Shown piece after piece: positions 17,594 to 26,959 of a stretch of 64,000 bases of DNA (positions are counted from its first letter, which is position 1; every line of letters begins with the position of its first letter). The stretch comes from Allomesorhizobium camelthorni (lineage in GTDB: Bacteria > Pseudomonadota > Alphaproteobacteria > Rhizobiales > Rhizobiaceae): the NCBI RefSeq assembly GCF_011045125.1, contig NZ_JAAKZF010000019.1, forward strand, positions 1 to 64,000. The letters are read 5' to 3'. Made by a program: the position numbers and the translations under genes. The notes under the pieces were generated by a model. The model was not told the origin of the DNA. It saw only the letters and a program-made list of their open reading frames with translations, and did not search any database.

Positions 17594-17685
17594 GACCAAC
17601 GAAACAGCGCTATTGATTTCGCGCGTTTGCTTTGGTTTCGTAAAGACTTAGCGCCTAGGAGGCGCATAGCCAGGGAGGGCGCTGC

Positions 17686-18165
17686 GTGACGATGCAGCTC
17701 GCAGGTACCGACATTCTCGCCCGGACGCGTTCGGTCATAGACGAGCATCGGGCGCTCGAGGGGCCGCTGTTGCCCATCCTCCATGGCCTCCAGGAAGAAT
17801 TCGGCTACGTTCCGGCCGAGACGCTGCCCATTATTGCGGAAGCATTGAATATATCCCGCGCGGAGGTGCACGGCGTTGTCACCTTCTATCACGATTACCG
17901 CAACCATCCGGCTGGGCGGCACGTGCTGAAGCTCTGCCGCGCCGAGGCCTGCCAGTCGATGGGCGGCAACGCCATCGCAGCGCAGATCAGCCAAGCGCTC
18001 GGCATCGGCTTCCACGAAACTGCGAAGGACGGCTCGGTGACGCTGGAGCCCATCTACTGTCTCGGCCTTTGCGCCTGTGCGCCATCGGCGATGCTCGACG
18101 GCGAACCGATCGGGCGGCTAGACGCCGACAAGATAGACGAGATCGTCCAGGAGGTGCGCTCGTGA
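17686..18165 (+). CDS. fdsG: NAD-dependent formate dehydrogenase gamma subunit (NuoE-like)
   Basis: A 159-residue [2Fe-2S] electron-transfer subunit of the soluble molybdenum formate dehydrogenase. It matches the NuoE fold: LHGLQEEFGYVPAETLPIIAEALN, VHGVVTFYHDY, and the four cluster cysteines at 84, 89, 125 and 129 (LCRAEACQ and CLGLCACAP). With FdsB it passes electrons from formate to NAD+. GTG 17686 is the start because GGGAGG lies about seven bases before it; ATG 17692 is the alternative. It overlaps the fdsB start by four bases, indicating translational coupling. Confidence 0.95.
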   Translation: MTMQLAGTDILARTRSVIDEHRALEGPLLPILHGLQEEFGYVPAETLPIIAEALNISRAEVHGVVTFYHDYRNHPAGRHVLKLCRAEACQSMGGNAIAAQISQALGIGFHETAKDGSVTLEPIYCLGLCACAPSAMLDGEPIGRLDADKIDEIVQEVRS

Positions 18166-19718
18166 CGGTCACTATCTACATCCCGCGCGATTCCGGCGCG
18201 CTGGCGCTCGGCGCCGAAAAGGTCGCCAAGGCGATCGAGCAGGAGGTCGAGATCCGCGCGCTCGACGCGAAAATCGTCCGCAACGGCTCGCGCGGCCTCT
18301 ACTGGCTGGAGCCGATGGTCGAGGTCGAGACGCCGGCCGGGCGCGTCGCCTACGGCCCGGTTTCGGCCAAGGACGTGGCTTCAATGTTCGACGCCGGGCT
18401 GGTTACGGGCGGGCAGCATCCGCTGTCGCTTGGCGATCCGGAACAAATCCCTTTCCTGGCCAAGCAGACCCGCCTGACCTTCGCGCGCTGCGGCATCACC
18501 GATCCGTTGTCGATCCACGACTACCGGGCGCATGGCGGCCTGAACGGCCTCGAAAACGCTGTCAAGATGGCGCCGGCCGACATCGTTGCCCAGGTCACTG
18601 AATCCGGCCTGCGCGGGCGCGGCGGCGCGGGCTTCCCGACCGGCATCAAATGGAAGACGGTGCTCGATACGGCCGGCGACCGCAAATATATCGTCTGCAA
18701 CGCCGACGAGGGCGATTCAGGCACTTTTTCCGACCGCATGATCATGGAAGGCGATCCCTTCGTGCTGATCGAAGGCATGGCGATCGCCGGCATCGCGACT
18801 GGCGCGACCAAGGGCTTCGTCTATCTCCGCTCCGAATATCCGCATGCGGCAACAGCGATGAACGCGGCGGTGGAAATCGCCCGGAAGGCCGGGATCCTCG
18901 GCGTCAATGTGCTCGGCTCGCCCCATGCCTTCGACATGGAAATCCGCGTCGGCGCCGGCGCCTATGTCTGCGGCGAGGAAACGTCGCTGCTGGAATCGCT
19001 GGAAGGCAAGCGCGGCCTGGTCCGCGCCAAACCACCGCTGCCGGCGCATAAGGGCCTGTTCGGCAAGCCGACCGTCATCAACAATGTGATTTCGCTGGCG
19101 TCCGTGCCGATCATCATGGATCGCGGCGCGCAGTTCTACAAAGACTTCGGCATGGGCCGCTCGCGCGGCACAATCCCGATCCAGATCGCCGGCAACGCCA
19201 GGTATGGCGGGCTGTTCGAGGCGGCGTTCGGCCTGACGCTCGGCGAGATCGTCGACGAAATCGGCGGCGGCACGAGGAGCGGCCGGCCCGTCAAGGCGGT
19301 GCAGGTCGGCGGGCCGCTGGGCGCCTATTTTCCCCGCGCCCTGTTCGACACGCCTTTCGACTACGAGGCGTTCGCGGCCAAGGACGGGCTGATCGGCCAT
19401 GCCGGCATCGTCGTTTTCGACGATACCGCCGACATGCTGAAGCAGGCGCGCTTCGCCATGGAATTCTGCGCCATCGAAAGCTGCGGCAAGTGCACTCCAT
19501 GCCGCCTCGGCTCGACGCGAGGCGTCGAGACGCTCGACAAACTCGCAAGGAATATCGAGCCGCAAAAGCAGATCGAACTCGTCACCGACCTCTGCAACAC
19601 GATGAAATTTGGATCGCTTTGCGCGCTCGGGGGTTTTACCCCGTATCCGGTGATGAGCGCGCTGAACCATTTTCCGGAAGACTTTCGCCCCACGCCCATC
19701 GCCGAAGCCGCGGAATAG
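18162..19718 (+). CDS. fdsB: NAD-dependent formate dehydrogenase beta subunit (NuoF-like)
   Basis: 518 residues carrying FMN, the NAD+ site and a [4Fe-4S] cluster. An N-terminal thioredoxin-like domain (~1-110) is followed by the NuoF core: GLRGRGGAGFPTGIKW (NAD/FMN loop), CNADEGDSGTFSDR, GAGAYVCGEETSLLESLEG, and the cluster motif ESCGKCTPCRLG with a distal Cys near SLCALG. The start is the GTG that overlaps the fdsG stop (GTGA). It is the NADH-producing end of the enzyme. The following gene begins nine bases after its stop. Confidence 0.95.
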   Translation: MTVTIYIPRDSGALALGAEKVAKAIEQEVEIRALDAKIVRNGSRGLYWLEPMVEVETPAGRVAYGPVSAKDVASMFDAGLVTGGQHPLSLGDPEQIPFLAKQTRLTFARCGITDPLSIHDYRAHGGLNGLENAVKMAPADIVAQVTESGLRGRGGAGFPTGIKWKTVLDTAGDRKYIVCNADEGDSGTFSDRMIMEGDPFVLIEGMAIAGIATGATKGFVYLRSEYPHAATAMNAAVEIARKAGILGVNVLGSPHAFDMEIRVGAGAYVCGEETSLLESLEGKRGLVRAKPPLPAHKGLFGKPTVINNVISLASVPIIMDRGAQFYKDFGMGRSRGTIPIQIAGNARYGGLFEAAFGLTLGEIVDEIGGGTRSGRPVKAVQVGGPLGAYFPRALFDTPFDYEAFAAKDGLIGHAGIVVFDDTADMLKQARFAMEFCAIESCGKCTPCRLGSTRGVETLDKLARNIEPQKQIELVTDLCNTMKFGSLCALGGFTPYPVMSALNHFPEDFRPTPIAEAAE

Positions 19719-19727
19719 GAGCGGACC

Positions 19728-22637
19728 ATGAACGCCATGCCCGAGTTCAAAACGCTGATTGAAGAAATCGATTACGGCACGCCGGCTTCCCCGTCCGAGA
19801 AGCTGGTCACGCTGAACATCGACGGCCGCGATGTGACGGTTCCCGAGGGAACCTCGATCATGCGCGCCGCGATGGACGCGGGGGTCGAGATCCCGAAGCT
19901 CTGCGCGACCGACATGCTGGACTCGTTCGGCTCCTGCCGCGTCTGCCTGGTCGAGATCGAGGGCCGCGGCGGCCTGCCGGCTTCCTGCACCACGCCGGTG
20001 GCGGACGGAATCGTGGTGAAGACCCAGACCGAGCGTCTGGACAAGGTCCGCCGCGGCGTCATGGAGCTTTATGTTTCCGACCACCCGAAAGCCTGGAATC
20101 CGGATGCCGGCCTCGCCGGCACCGAGTTCGACAAGGTGGCAGCGATGGTGGGCGTCACCGAGAACCGCTATGGCACGGATGGCCGTAACCATGTCGAGCC
20201 GGGCGTCGCGCCCGGCAATGGATCGCTCAACATCGATTACATCGCGCGGGACGAATCCAATCCCTATTTCACCTATGACGCCTCGCAATGCATCGTCTGC
20301 TCGCGCTGCGTGCGAGCTTGCGAGGAGGTGCAGGGCACCTTCGCGCTGACGGTCAGCGGCAGGGGTTTCGAGTCCCGCATTTCGGCGGGCATGTCGGAAA
20401 ACTTCATCGATTCGGAATGCGTTTCCTGCGGCGCCTGCGTGCAGGCCTGCCCGACCGATGCGCTGCGCGAAAAGTCGGTGCTGGAGATGGGCCGCCCCGA
20501 GCATTCGGTGGTGACGACCTGCGCCTATTGCGGCGTCGGCTGCTCTTTCAAGGCCGAAATGAAGGGCGAAGAGCTCGTCCGCATGGTGCCCTACAGGGAA
20601 GGCAAGGCCAATCGCGGCCATTCCTGCGTCAAGGGCCGCTTCGCCTACGGCTATTCGACCCACAAGGACCGCATTCTGAATCCGATGATCCGGGAAAAGA
20701 TCACCGATCCATGGCGGGAAGTGTCGTGGGAAGAAGCGTTCGCCTATACCGCCAACGAATTCCGGCGCCTGCAGTATCAATATGGCCGCACGGCAGTCGG
20801 CGGCATCACCTCTTCGCGCTGCACGAACGAAGAAACCTATCTCGTCCAGAAGCTGATCCGGCAGGGATTCCTCAACAACAACGTCGATACCTGCGCCCGC
20901 GTCTGCCACTCACCGACCGGCTACGGCCTCGGCCAGACCTACGGCACCTCAGCCGGCACGCAGGATTTCGACTCGGTCGAAGAGACCGATGTCGTCATGA
21001 TTATCGGCGCTAACCCGACCGACGGCCACCCGGTGTTCGCCTCGCGGCTGAAGAAGCGGCTGCGCAAGGGCGCCAAGCTGATCGTTCTCGACCCACGCCG
21101 CACCGATATCGTGCGCTCGGCCCATGTGGAGGCGCAGCATCATCTGCCGCTGAAGCCCGGCACCAATGTCGCGGTGATCACGTCGCTGGCGCATGTCATC
21201 GTGACCGAGGGCCTGTTCGATGAGAAATTCATCCGCGAGCGCTGCGACTGGGCCGAGTTCCAGGATTGGGCGTCGTTCGTGGCGCTGCCCGAAAACAGCC
21301 CGGAAGTGGTCGGCCAGCTTGCAGGTGTCGACCCGGAGGAAATCCGCGGGGCGGCACGGCTTTATGCAACGGGCGGAAATGGTGCGATCTATTACGGCCT
21401 GGGTGTCACCGAGCACAGCCAGGGCTCGACCACGGTCATGGCCATCGCCAACCTTGCGATGGCGACCGGCAATATCGGCCGCAAAGGCGTCGGCGTGAAC
21501 CCGCTACGCGGCCAGAATAACGTTCAAGGCGCCTGCGACATGGGCTCTTTCCCGCACGAGCTGCCGGGCTACCGCCACATTTCCGGCGACGCGACACGTG
21601 AGATTTATGAAACGCTGTGGGGCGTAAAGCTCGACAACGAGCCGGGCCTGCGTATCCCCAACATGCTGGACGCGGCCGTCGAAGGCACGTTCAAGGGCAT
21701 CTACATCCAGGGCGAGGACATTTTGCAGTCCGACCCGGACACCAAGCATGTCGCGGCGGGCCTGGCGGCGATGGAATGCGTCGTGGTCCACGATCTCTTC
21801 CTCAACGAGACGGCGAACTATGCGCATGTCTTCCTGCCTGGTTCGACCTTCCTCGAGAAGGACGGCACCTTCACCAACGCCGAGCGCCGCATCAACCGCG
21901 TGCGCAAGGTGATGGCCCCGAAGAACGGCCTTGGCGACTGGGAAGTGACACAGAAACTCGCGCAGGCAATGGGGCTGGCGTGGAACTACAGCCATCCTTC
22001 CGAGATAATGGACGAGATCGCGGCAACTACGCCGAGCTTCGCCAAGGTGTCCTACGACTATCTCGACGAAGTCGGCTCCGTGCAGTGGCCGTGCAACGAG
22101 AAGGCGCCGCTCGGAACGCCGGTCATGCATATCGACGGCTTCGTGCGCGGCAAGGGCAAATTCATCCGCACGGAATATGTGGCGACAGACGAGAAGAGCG
22201 GACCGCGCTTCCCACTGCTGCTCACCACCGGGCGCATCCTTTCGCACTACAATGTCGGGGCGCAGACGCGGCGCACCGACAATGTGGTCTGGCACCCGGA
22301 GGACCGGCTGGAAATCCACCCGCACGACGCCGAAAACCGCGGCATACGCAACGAGGACTGGGTGCGCGTGCAGAGCCGCGCCGGCGAGACGACACTGCGC
22401 GCGCTGATCACCGACCGGGTGTCGCCGGGCGTGGTCTATACGACCTTCCACCACCCGACGACACAAGCCAACGTCATCACCACCGACTTTTCGGACTGGG
22501 CGACCAACTGCCCGGAATACAAGGTGACGGCGGTGCAGGTAGCCCCATCCAACGGACCGTCGGACTGGCAGATCGAATATGACGAGCAGGCGCGCCAGAG
22601 CCGCCGCATCCGGCCTGCGCTGGAAGCCGCGGAGTAG
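19728..22637 (+). CDS. fdsA: NAD-dependent formate dehydrogenase alpha (molybdopterin) subunit
   Basis: The 969-residue catalytic subunit oxidising formate to CO2. In order: an N-terminal [2Fe-2S] domain (Cys59, 70, 73, 87), a His/Cys segment, ferredoxin-type clusters CIVCSRCVRAC and CVSCGACVQACP, the DMSO-reductase-family [4Fe-4S] motif CAYCGVGCSF, and the bis-MGD domain with the probable metal-ligand cysteine in CARVCHSPTG near residue 392 followed by the active-site His. No selenocysteine TGA is present at that position, so it is the Cys enzyme. ATG 19728 follows AGGAG. A repeat separates it from fdhD. Confidence 0.96.
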   Translation: MNAMPEFKTLIEEIDYGTPASPSEKLVTLNIDGRDVTVPEGTSIMRAAMDAGVEIPKLCATDMLDSFGSCRVCLVEIEGRGGLPASCTTPVADGIVVKTQTERLDKVRRGVMELYVSDHPKAWNPDAGLAGTEFDKVAAMVGVTENRYGTDGRNHVEPGVAPGNGSLNIDYIARDESNPYFTYDASQCIVCSRCVRACEEVQGTFALTVSGRGFESRISAGMSENFIDSECVSCGACVQACPTDALREKSVLEMGRPEHSVVTTCAYCGVGCSFKAEMKGEELVRMVPYREGKANRGHSCVKGRFAYGYSTHKDRILNPMIREKITDPWREVSWEEAFAYTANEFRRLQYQYGRTAVGGITSSRCTNEETYLVQKLIRQGFLNNNVDTCARVCHSPTGYGLGQTYGTSAGTQDFDSVEETDVVMIIGANPTDGHPVFASRLKKRLRKGAKLIVLDPRRTDIVRSAHVEAQHHLPLKPGTNVAVITSLAHVIVTEGLFDEKFIRERCDWAEFQDWASFVALPENSPEVVGQLAGVDPEEIRGAARLYATGGNGAIYYGLGVTEHSQGSTTVMAIANLAMATGNIGRKGVGVNPLRGQNNVQGACDMGSFPHELPGYRHISGDATREIYETLWGVKLDNEPGLRIPNMLDAAVEGTFKGIYIQGEDILQSDPDTKHVAAGLAAMECVVVHDLFLNETANYAHVFLPGSTFLEKDGTFTNAERRINRVRKVMAPKNGLGDWEVTQKLAQAMGLAWNYSHPSEIMDEIAATTPSFAKVSYDYLDEVGSVQWPCNEKAPLGTPVMHIDGFVRGKGKFIRTEYVATDEKSGPRFPLLLTTGRILSHYNVGAQTRRTDNVVWHPEDRLEIHPHDAENRGIRNEDWVRVQSRAGETTLRALITDRVSPGVVYTTFHHPTTQANVITTDFSDWATNCPEYKVTAVQVAPSNGPSDWQIEYDEQARQSRRIRPALEAAE

Positions 22638-22652
22638 GGAAGTGTTTGTAAT

Positions 22653-22772
22653 GCCCCCTCCACCACGCTTCGCGTGGTCCCCCTCCCCCGTAAACGGGGG
22701 AGGATCAGCGGCGACGCTGGTTCCTCCCCTGCGAAGCGGAGGAGGGGGACCGCCGAAGGCGGTCGAGGGGGC
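22653..22772. repeat. intergenic palindromic repeat, family A copy 2
   Basis: A 120-base imperfect palindrome between fdsA and fdhD: ends GCCCCCTCCACC and its near-complement, an inner CCCCCGTAAACGGGGGAGG hairpin and a CTGCGAAGCGG segment. It sits inside an operon, so it may act on mRNA processing rather than as a full terminator. Confidence 0.8.
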
Positions 22773-22796
22773 ACGAAATCCAGCATACCGCCGCCC

Positions 22797-23621
22797 ATGA
22801 CACGCCCTGCCCTCACGCAAATCTCCCGCCTCGCCCGCCGGGCGAACGGCATCAGCGCTGCCGCCCGCATGGTGCCGGAGGAGACGCCGATCGCGCTGTC
22901 CTATGCCGGCACCACGCATGCGGTGATGATGGCCAGCCCGGCCGATTTCGAGGATTTCGCGCTCGGTTTTTCGCTGACCGAAGGCATCATCGCGTCGCCT
23001 GACGAGATCGAGCGAATAGAGGTCGAGGATCACGGCGCCGGCATCGATATTCAGATCAGGCTGAAGGACTCTGCCAATACGCGCTTCGAGGCGCGGCGGC
23101 GGCGACTTGCGGGGCCGGTCGGCTGCGGGCTGTGCGGCATCGAATCGATCGAGGAAGCGATGCGTTCAGTCGCCGAAGTCGGCTCGGCGCCGCTTTACCT
23201 TGCGGCCGCCGATGTCGTCCAATCGGTCCGGCTGCTGTCGAAAATGCAGCCGCTGCATGCCGAGACCGGCGCGGTGCATGCGGCCGGCTTCTACATTCCC
23301 GGCCAGGGCGTCATCGCGGCGCGCGAGGATGTCGGCCGGCACAATGCGCTGGACAAGCTTGCCGGAGCGCTGGCGCGCAAGGGCGTCGCCGGCTCATCGG
23401 GCGCGGTCGTCGTGACCAGCCGGGTTTCGGTCGAGATGGTGCAGAAGACGGCGGCGATCGGCGCGGCGTTCATCGTCGCGGTTTCGGCGCCGACGGCGCT
23501 GGCCATCCGAACGGCCGAGGAAGCCGGCATGACCTTGGTCGCGCTGGTGCGCGGCGACGACTTCGACATTTTTACCCACCCTCACCGCATCACGCCCGGA
23601 GCCGCCAAACATGTCGCATGA
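22797..23621 (+). CDS. fdhD: formate dehydrogenase accessory sulfurtransferase
   Basis: A 274-residue FdhD (FdsC) protein that carries sulfur from a cysteine desulfurase to the molybdenum cofactor of formate dehydrogenase. Visible family features are VPEETPIALSYAGTTHAVMM, FALGFSLTEGII, the mobile-loop cysteines Cys110 and Cys113 in VGCGLCGIES, HAAGFYIPG, and the GDP/cofactor region EDVGRHNALDKLAGAL. ATG 22797 is taken because the family N-terminus begins there; the frame is open further upstream but that part is repeat sequence. It overlaps fdsD by eleven bases. Confidence 0.94.
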   Translation: MTRPALTQISRLARRANGISAAARMVPEETPIALSYAGTTHAVMMASPADFEDFALGFSLTEGIIASPDEIERIEVEDHGAGIDIQIRLKDSANTRFEARRRRLAGPVGCGLCGIESIEEAMRSVAEVGSAPLYLAAADVVQSVRLLSKMQPLHAETGAVHAAGFYIPGQGVIAAREDVGRHNALDKLAGALARKGVAGSSGAVVVTSRVSVEMVQKTAAIGAAFIVAVSAPTALAIRTAEEAGMTLVALVRGDDFDIFTHPHRITPGAAKHVA

Positions 23622-23904
23622 CGAGAACCACAGCGCAGCCGTCAAGGCAAAGCTCGTGCGCATGGCCAACCAGATCGCGACTTTCTTCAAGTCGAAGCCG
23701 CATGAGGAAGGCGTGGCGGGCGTTGCCGAGCACATCAACAAATTCTGGGAACCGCGCATGCGCCGGCATCTGTTCGAGATCGTCGACGCCGGCGGCGAGG
23801 GGCTTTTACCGCTGGTGCTGGAGGCGTCGGCCAAGATCAGAAGGCCGAGCGAGCCCGTGACGCCCGCGCAGGCCGCTGAAGCCGATGCCGATGTGAGTGG
23901 CTGA
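23611..23904 (+). CDS. fdsD: formate dehydrogenase delta subunit
   Basis: A 97-residue protein with the FdsD pattern: LVRMANQIATFFKS near the start, then GVAEHINKFWEPRMRRHLFEIVDAGGEGLLPLVLEAS. FdsD is a small accessory subunit that is needed for or stabilises the active FdsGBA complex. It overlaps the end of fdhD by eleven bases and is the last gene of the operon; no clear terminator follows. The tail after residue ~80 is Ala/Pro-rich and looks disordered. Confidence 0.92.
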   Translation: MSHDENHSAAVKAKLVRMANQIATFFKSKPHEEGVAGVAEHINKFWEPRMRRHLFEIVDAGGEGLLPLVLEASAKIRRPSEPVTPAQAAEADADVSG

Positions 23905-23957
23905 AGGATAGGGCTAGCGTAGCACTCCCCCCACTGGTGAGGCGTAAGGGGTTCCGA

Positions 23958-24809
23958 TCAGCGCCCCGCCCGCTTCCAGTGGTCTTTGATATGCTGGAAT
24001 CCTTCACGGTAGACCGCTTCGGGGCTTTCGGCGAAATCGCGCCAGACCTTCGTGGCGGCGGCCAGATCCTTCAGGCCGCGCCCGAAGGATTCGATGGTCA
24101 GCCAGCCGTCGTAACCGCTGCCGCGAATCGCCGAAAAAGTCTTTCGCCACGGTATGTTACCGCGGCCGGGGACGCCGCGGTCGTTCTCGGAAATGTGGAC
24201 GTGGACGATGTGGTTCGTATGCTTCGTGAACGCGCCAATCGGGTCGGCTTCCTCGATGTTGCAATGGAAGGTATCATACATCGCGCGGATGTTTTCATGA
24301 GCAATTTCATCGAGATGGGCGCAGAGATCGTCCATCGTGTTGACCAAGTAGCATTCGAACCGGTTGAGCGCCTCGAGGCCGATAGTGACCCCCTTCTTGG
24401 CGGCGTGGTCGCCGATGGCGCGCTGCGAGGAGACGGAGCGCTTTTTCTCGGCAGTGGTCGGACCAGTGCCGGAGAAATGGCCTAGGGTCGAATGAAGCGG
24501 GCCTGAAAGCCTGTCGGCGCCGAGCGCGGAAGCGCAGTCGATCGCCCATTTCATGTAGTTTATGCCGGCCTTGCGGGCGGCGGCGTCGCCGATCAGGTTC
24601 ATGGCCGGATCGCCCATGGCCGAAACGGCTGTGCGCTCCAGTCCTATGCGGTCGAGCATCTCGCCGAGGCGCTTGTAGTCATCGGGCGAGCCTTCGAAAA
24701 TCGGTATCTCGACGCCGTCATAACCGGTCGTCTTGATGTCCTTCAGCAGTTTCTCGTGCTTGCCGGTGACGTTGGTCGTCCACAGGAACATGCAGAAGCC
24801 GATTTTCAT
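23958..24809 (-). CDS. sugar epimerase of the D-tagatose/D-psicose 3-epimerase type
   Basis: A 283-residue AP-endonuclease-2-like TIM barrel. Metal and substrate residues are recognisable: Glu in GLEALNRFE, Asp and His in MYDTFHCNIEE, His in HVHISENDRGVPGRGNIPW, and Glu in LTIESFGR. This set is typical of ketose 3-epimerases and related isomerases, which move the C3 hydroxyl of D-ketoses with Mn or Co. The exact sugar cannot be told. ATG 24809 has an AGGGCTTG region upstream. It stands alone, convergent with the fds operon. Confidence 0.87.
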   Translation of the reverse strand: MKIGFCMFLWTTNVTGKHEKLLKDIKTTGYDGVEIPIFEGSPDDYKRLGEMLDRIGLERTAVSAMGDPAMNLIGDAAARKAGINYMKWAIDCASALGADRLSGPLHSTLGHFSGTGPTTAEKKRSVSSQRAIGDHAAKKGVTIGLEALNRFECYLVNTMDDLCAHLDEIAHENIRAMYDTFHCNIEEADPIGAFTKHTNHIVHVHISENDRGVPGRGNIPWRKTFSAIRGSGYDGWLTIESFGRGLKDLAAATKVWRDFAESPEAVYREGFQHIKDHWKRAGR

Positions 24810-25080
24810 CAAGCCCTCGCCACGTGATCTGGTCCGACCAGATACGCAAGTTTTCGACAACCGCGCAAGAGGCCAAACGGGACCCTTTACGCGCTTATGC
24901 GAAGGATCGGGGGATAAAAAGCTCCCGCAGCGCCATTCACGCACCAAAAATGGCGAGCTAGAACAATAGCTTGCCCGAAAAAGCCGGGGCGGAACGGCCG
25001 GAATTTGTACACAAACCGGCCTGGCCTTGCGAACGGCGCGATCTCACATCGAAAAAGGCCCGCTTGGCCGTGCTATCGCG

Positions 25081-26508
25081 TCACCCATGCGCGATCATGA
25101 CGTGGCGGACGGCGGTGTAGTCCTCCAGCGCGTAAAGCGACATGTCCTTGCCGTAGCCGGACTGCTTCAGACCGCCATGCGGCATCTCGTTGGTCAGCAT
25201 GAAATGCGTGTTGATCCAAGTGCAGCCATATTGCAGGCGGGCGGCCGTCGCCATGGCGCGCGACACGTCCTTCGTCCAGACGGAGGAGGCCAGGCCGTAG
25301 TCGCTGTCATTGGCCCAGTCGACCGCCTGGTCGACGTCGGAAAAGCGCGTCACCGAGACCACCGGCCCGAACACTTCGCGGCGAACGATCTCGTCCTCCT
25401 GCAACGCGCCGGCGACGACCGTCGGCTGATAGAAGAAGCCGCCGCCCTCGCCCGGCCGGCCGCCGGTGGTGATCTCGATGTGCTTCAGCTCGGACGCGCG
25501 CTCGACGAAGCTCGCGACGCGGTCGCGCTGGCGCTGCGAGATCAGCGGCCCGATCTCGTTTTCGGTGTCGTCGGGCTGGTTGAACTTTATCGTCGAGACG
25601 GCGGAGGAGAGGTCCGCGACCAACCTGTCGTAGATTTTCGCGCCGGCATAGATGCGGCAGGCGGCGGTGCAGTCCTGCCCGGCATTGTAGTAGCCGAAGG
25701 CGCGCAGGCCGTTGACCACTGCGTCGATGTCGGCATCGTCGAAGACGATGACCGGCGCCTTGCCGCCGAGTTCGAGATGAGTGCGCTTGACCGATTTGGC
25801 GGCGGCCTGCAGCACCTTCTTGCCGGTGGCGACATCGCCGGTGATCGAGATCATGTTGATCTTCGGATGGTTGATGAGCGCATTGCCGACGCTTTCGCCG
25901 CGCCCGAGCACGACGTTGACCACGCCTTCGGGCAGGATCTCGGCGAGGATCCTGGCCAGCTTCAGCGCCGTCAGCGGCGTCTGCTCGGACGGCTTGAACA
26001 CCACCGTATTGCCGCCGCCGATCGCCGGCGCGAGCTTCCAGGCCATCATCATCAGCGGGTAGTTCCACGGCGCGATGGAAGCCACGACACCGATGGGGTC
26101 GCGGCGGATCATCGAGGTGTGGCCGGTCAGATATTCGCCCGCCACGACGCCCGGCATGGAGCGCACCGCGCCGGCGAAGAAGCGCCAGCAATCGACGATG
26201 GCGGGTATCTCGTCATTGAGCACGGCATTGATCGGCTTGCCGCAGTTCAGCGCCTCGAGCTGGGCGAACTCCTGCGCGTCGGCTTCTATCCGGTCGGCGA
26301 TCTTGAGCAGGTAGCCTGAGCGCTGCGCCGGAGTGGTGCGCGACCAGATCGCGAACGCCTTTTCGGCCGCGGCCACCGCCGCCTCGATCTGGGCCTGCGA
26401 CGCCTCGGGCAGGCCAAGCACGGTCTCGCCGGTCTTCGGGTTCAGGATCGGCTCTTCGGTCTCGGTGCCCTTTTCGAAGCGCGATCCTATCAGCATCTCG
26501 GTGTACAT
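25081..26508 (-). CDS. patD: gamma-aminobutyraldehyde dehydrogenase
   Basis: A 475-residue NAD-dependent aldehyde dehydrogenase that oxidises 4-aminobutyraldehyde to GABA in putrescine breakdown. It follows E. coli PatD (YdcW) closely from memory: [40 protein letters not shown], the general base Glu in [18 protein letters not shown], the catalytic Cys in [12 protein letters not shown], and [10 protein letters not shown]. Its position downstream of a spermidine/putrescine-type ABC transporter supports a polyamine route. No putrescine aminotransferase lies in the window, so the step that makes the aldehyde must be encoded elsewhere. Confidence 0.9.
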   Translation of the reverse strand: MYTEMLIGSRFEKGTETEEPILNPKTGETVLGLPEASQAQIEAAVAAAEKAFAIWSRTTPAQRSGYLLKIADRIEADAQEFAQLEALNCGKPINAVLNDEIPAIVDCWRFFAGAVRSMPGVVAGEYLTGHTSMIRRDPIGVVASIAPWNYPLMMMAWKLAPAIGGGNTVVFKPSEQTPLTALKLARILAEILPEGVVNVVLGRGESVGNALINHPKINMISITGDVATGKKVLQAAAKSVKRTHLELGGKAPVIVFDDADIDAVVNGLRAFGYYNAGQDCTAACRIYAGAKIYDRLVADLSSAVSTIKFNQPDDTENEIGPLISQRQRDRVASFVERASELKHIEITTGGRPGEGGGFFYQPTVVAGALQEDEIVRREVFGPVVSVTRFSDVDQAVDWANDSDYGLASSVWTKDVSRAMATAARLQYGCTWINTHFMLTNEMPHGGLKQSGYGKDMSLYALEDYTAVRHVMIAHG

Positions 26509-26519
26509 TTTTTCTTCCT

Positions 26520-26945
26520 TTCAATCTTTCAGCGGTGCGGCCACTGGCCCGCACCTTTCTGGAGCGATTTTGATTGCTTGTTCGGTCGAGGCATGGATTC
26601 CCGACACTCTCCGCTTCGCTCCGCTCGCTCACGAGGCCGGGAATGACGGAGCTTGCTTTGCCCCTTTCCGCAAATCGCCCACCTTCGCGGCTGACGGAGG
26701 GGATCATCGCAGTGCGTCCTTCGAGGCTCCCCTTCGACAGGCTCAGGGTCGCACCTCAGGATGAGGGAGGTGGGTGCTGTCACCCTCATCCTGAAATGCG
26801 GCACAGGGTTTGCGGGATGGGAAGGGTTGGCGCATTCCTCCTTCATTCCGAAGTGCCGCACTCGCGCCTCAGGATGAGAGAAGTTGGCGCCGACCTTCTT
26901 CATCCTGAGGTGCGAGCGAAGCGAGCCTCGAAGGACGCACTGCTT
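26520..26945. repeat. gap with family E palindromic repeats between potC and patD
   Basis: About 430 bases containing several partial copies of the family E element: GTGCGTCCTTCGAGGCTCC ... CACCTCAGGATGAG at ~26712-26765, degenerate CATCCTGAAATGCGGC and CATTCCGAAGTGCCGC units, and an intact CATCCTGAGGTGCGAGC with GAGCCTCGAAGGACGCA at ~26902-26939. No gene is supported. It interrupts what otherwise looks like one transcription unit. Confidence 0.7.
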
Positions 26946-26959
26946 CGATTTGTCGGTGT

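Noticed and set aside
18717-20909. 730-codon minus-strand open frame opposite fdsB and fdsA
   Set aside because: Runs antisense through conserved Fe-S subunits; composition typical of a GC shadow frame.
19728-22637. Selenocysteine formate dehydrogenase
   Set aside because: The frame is continuous without TGA and the active-site position reads Cys.
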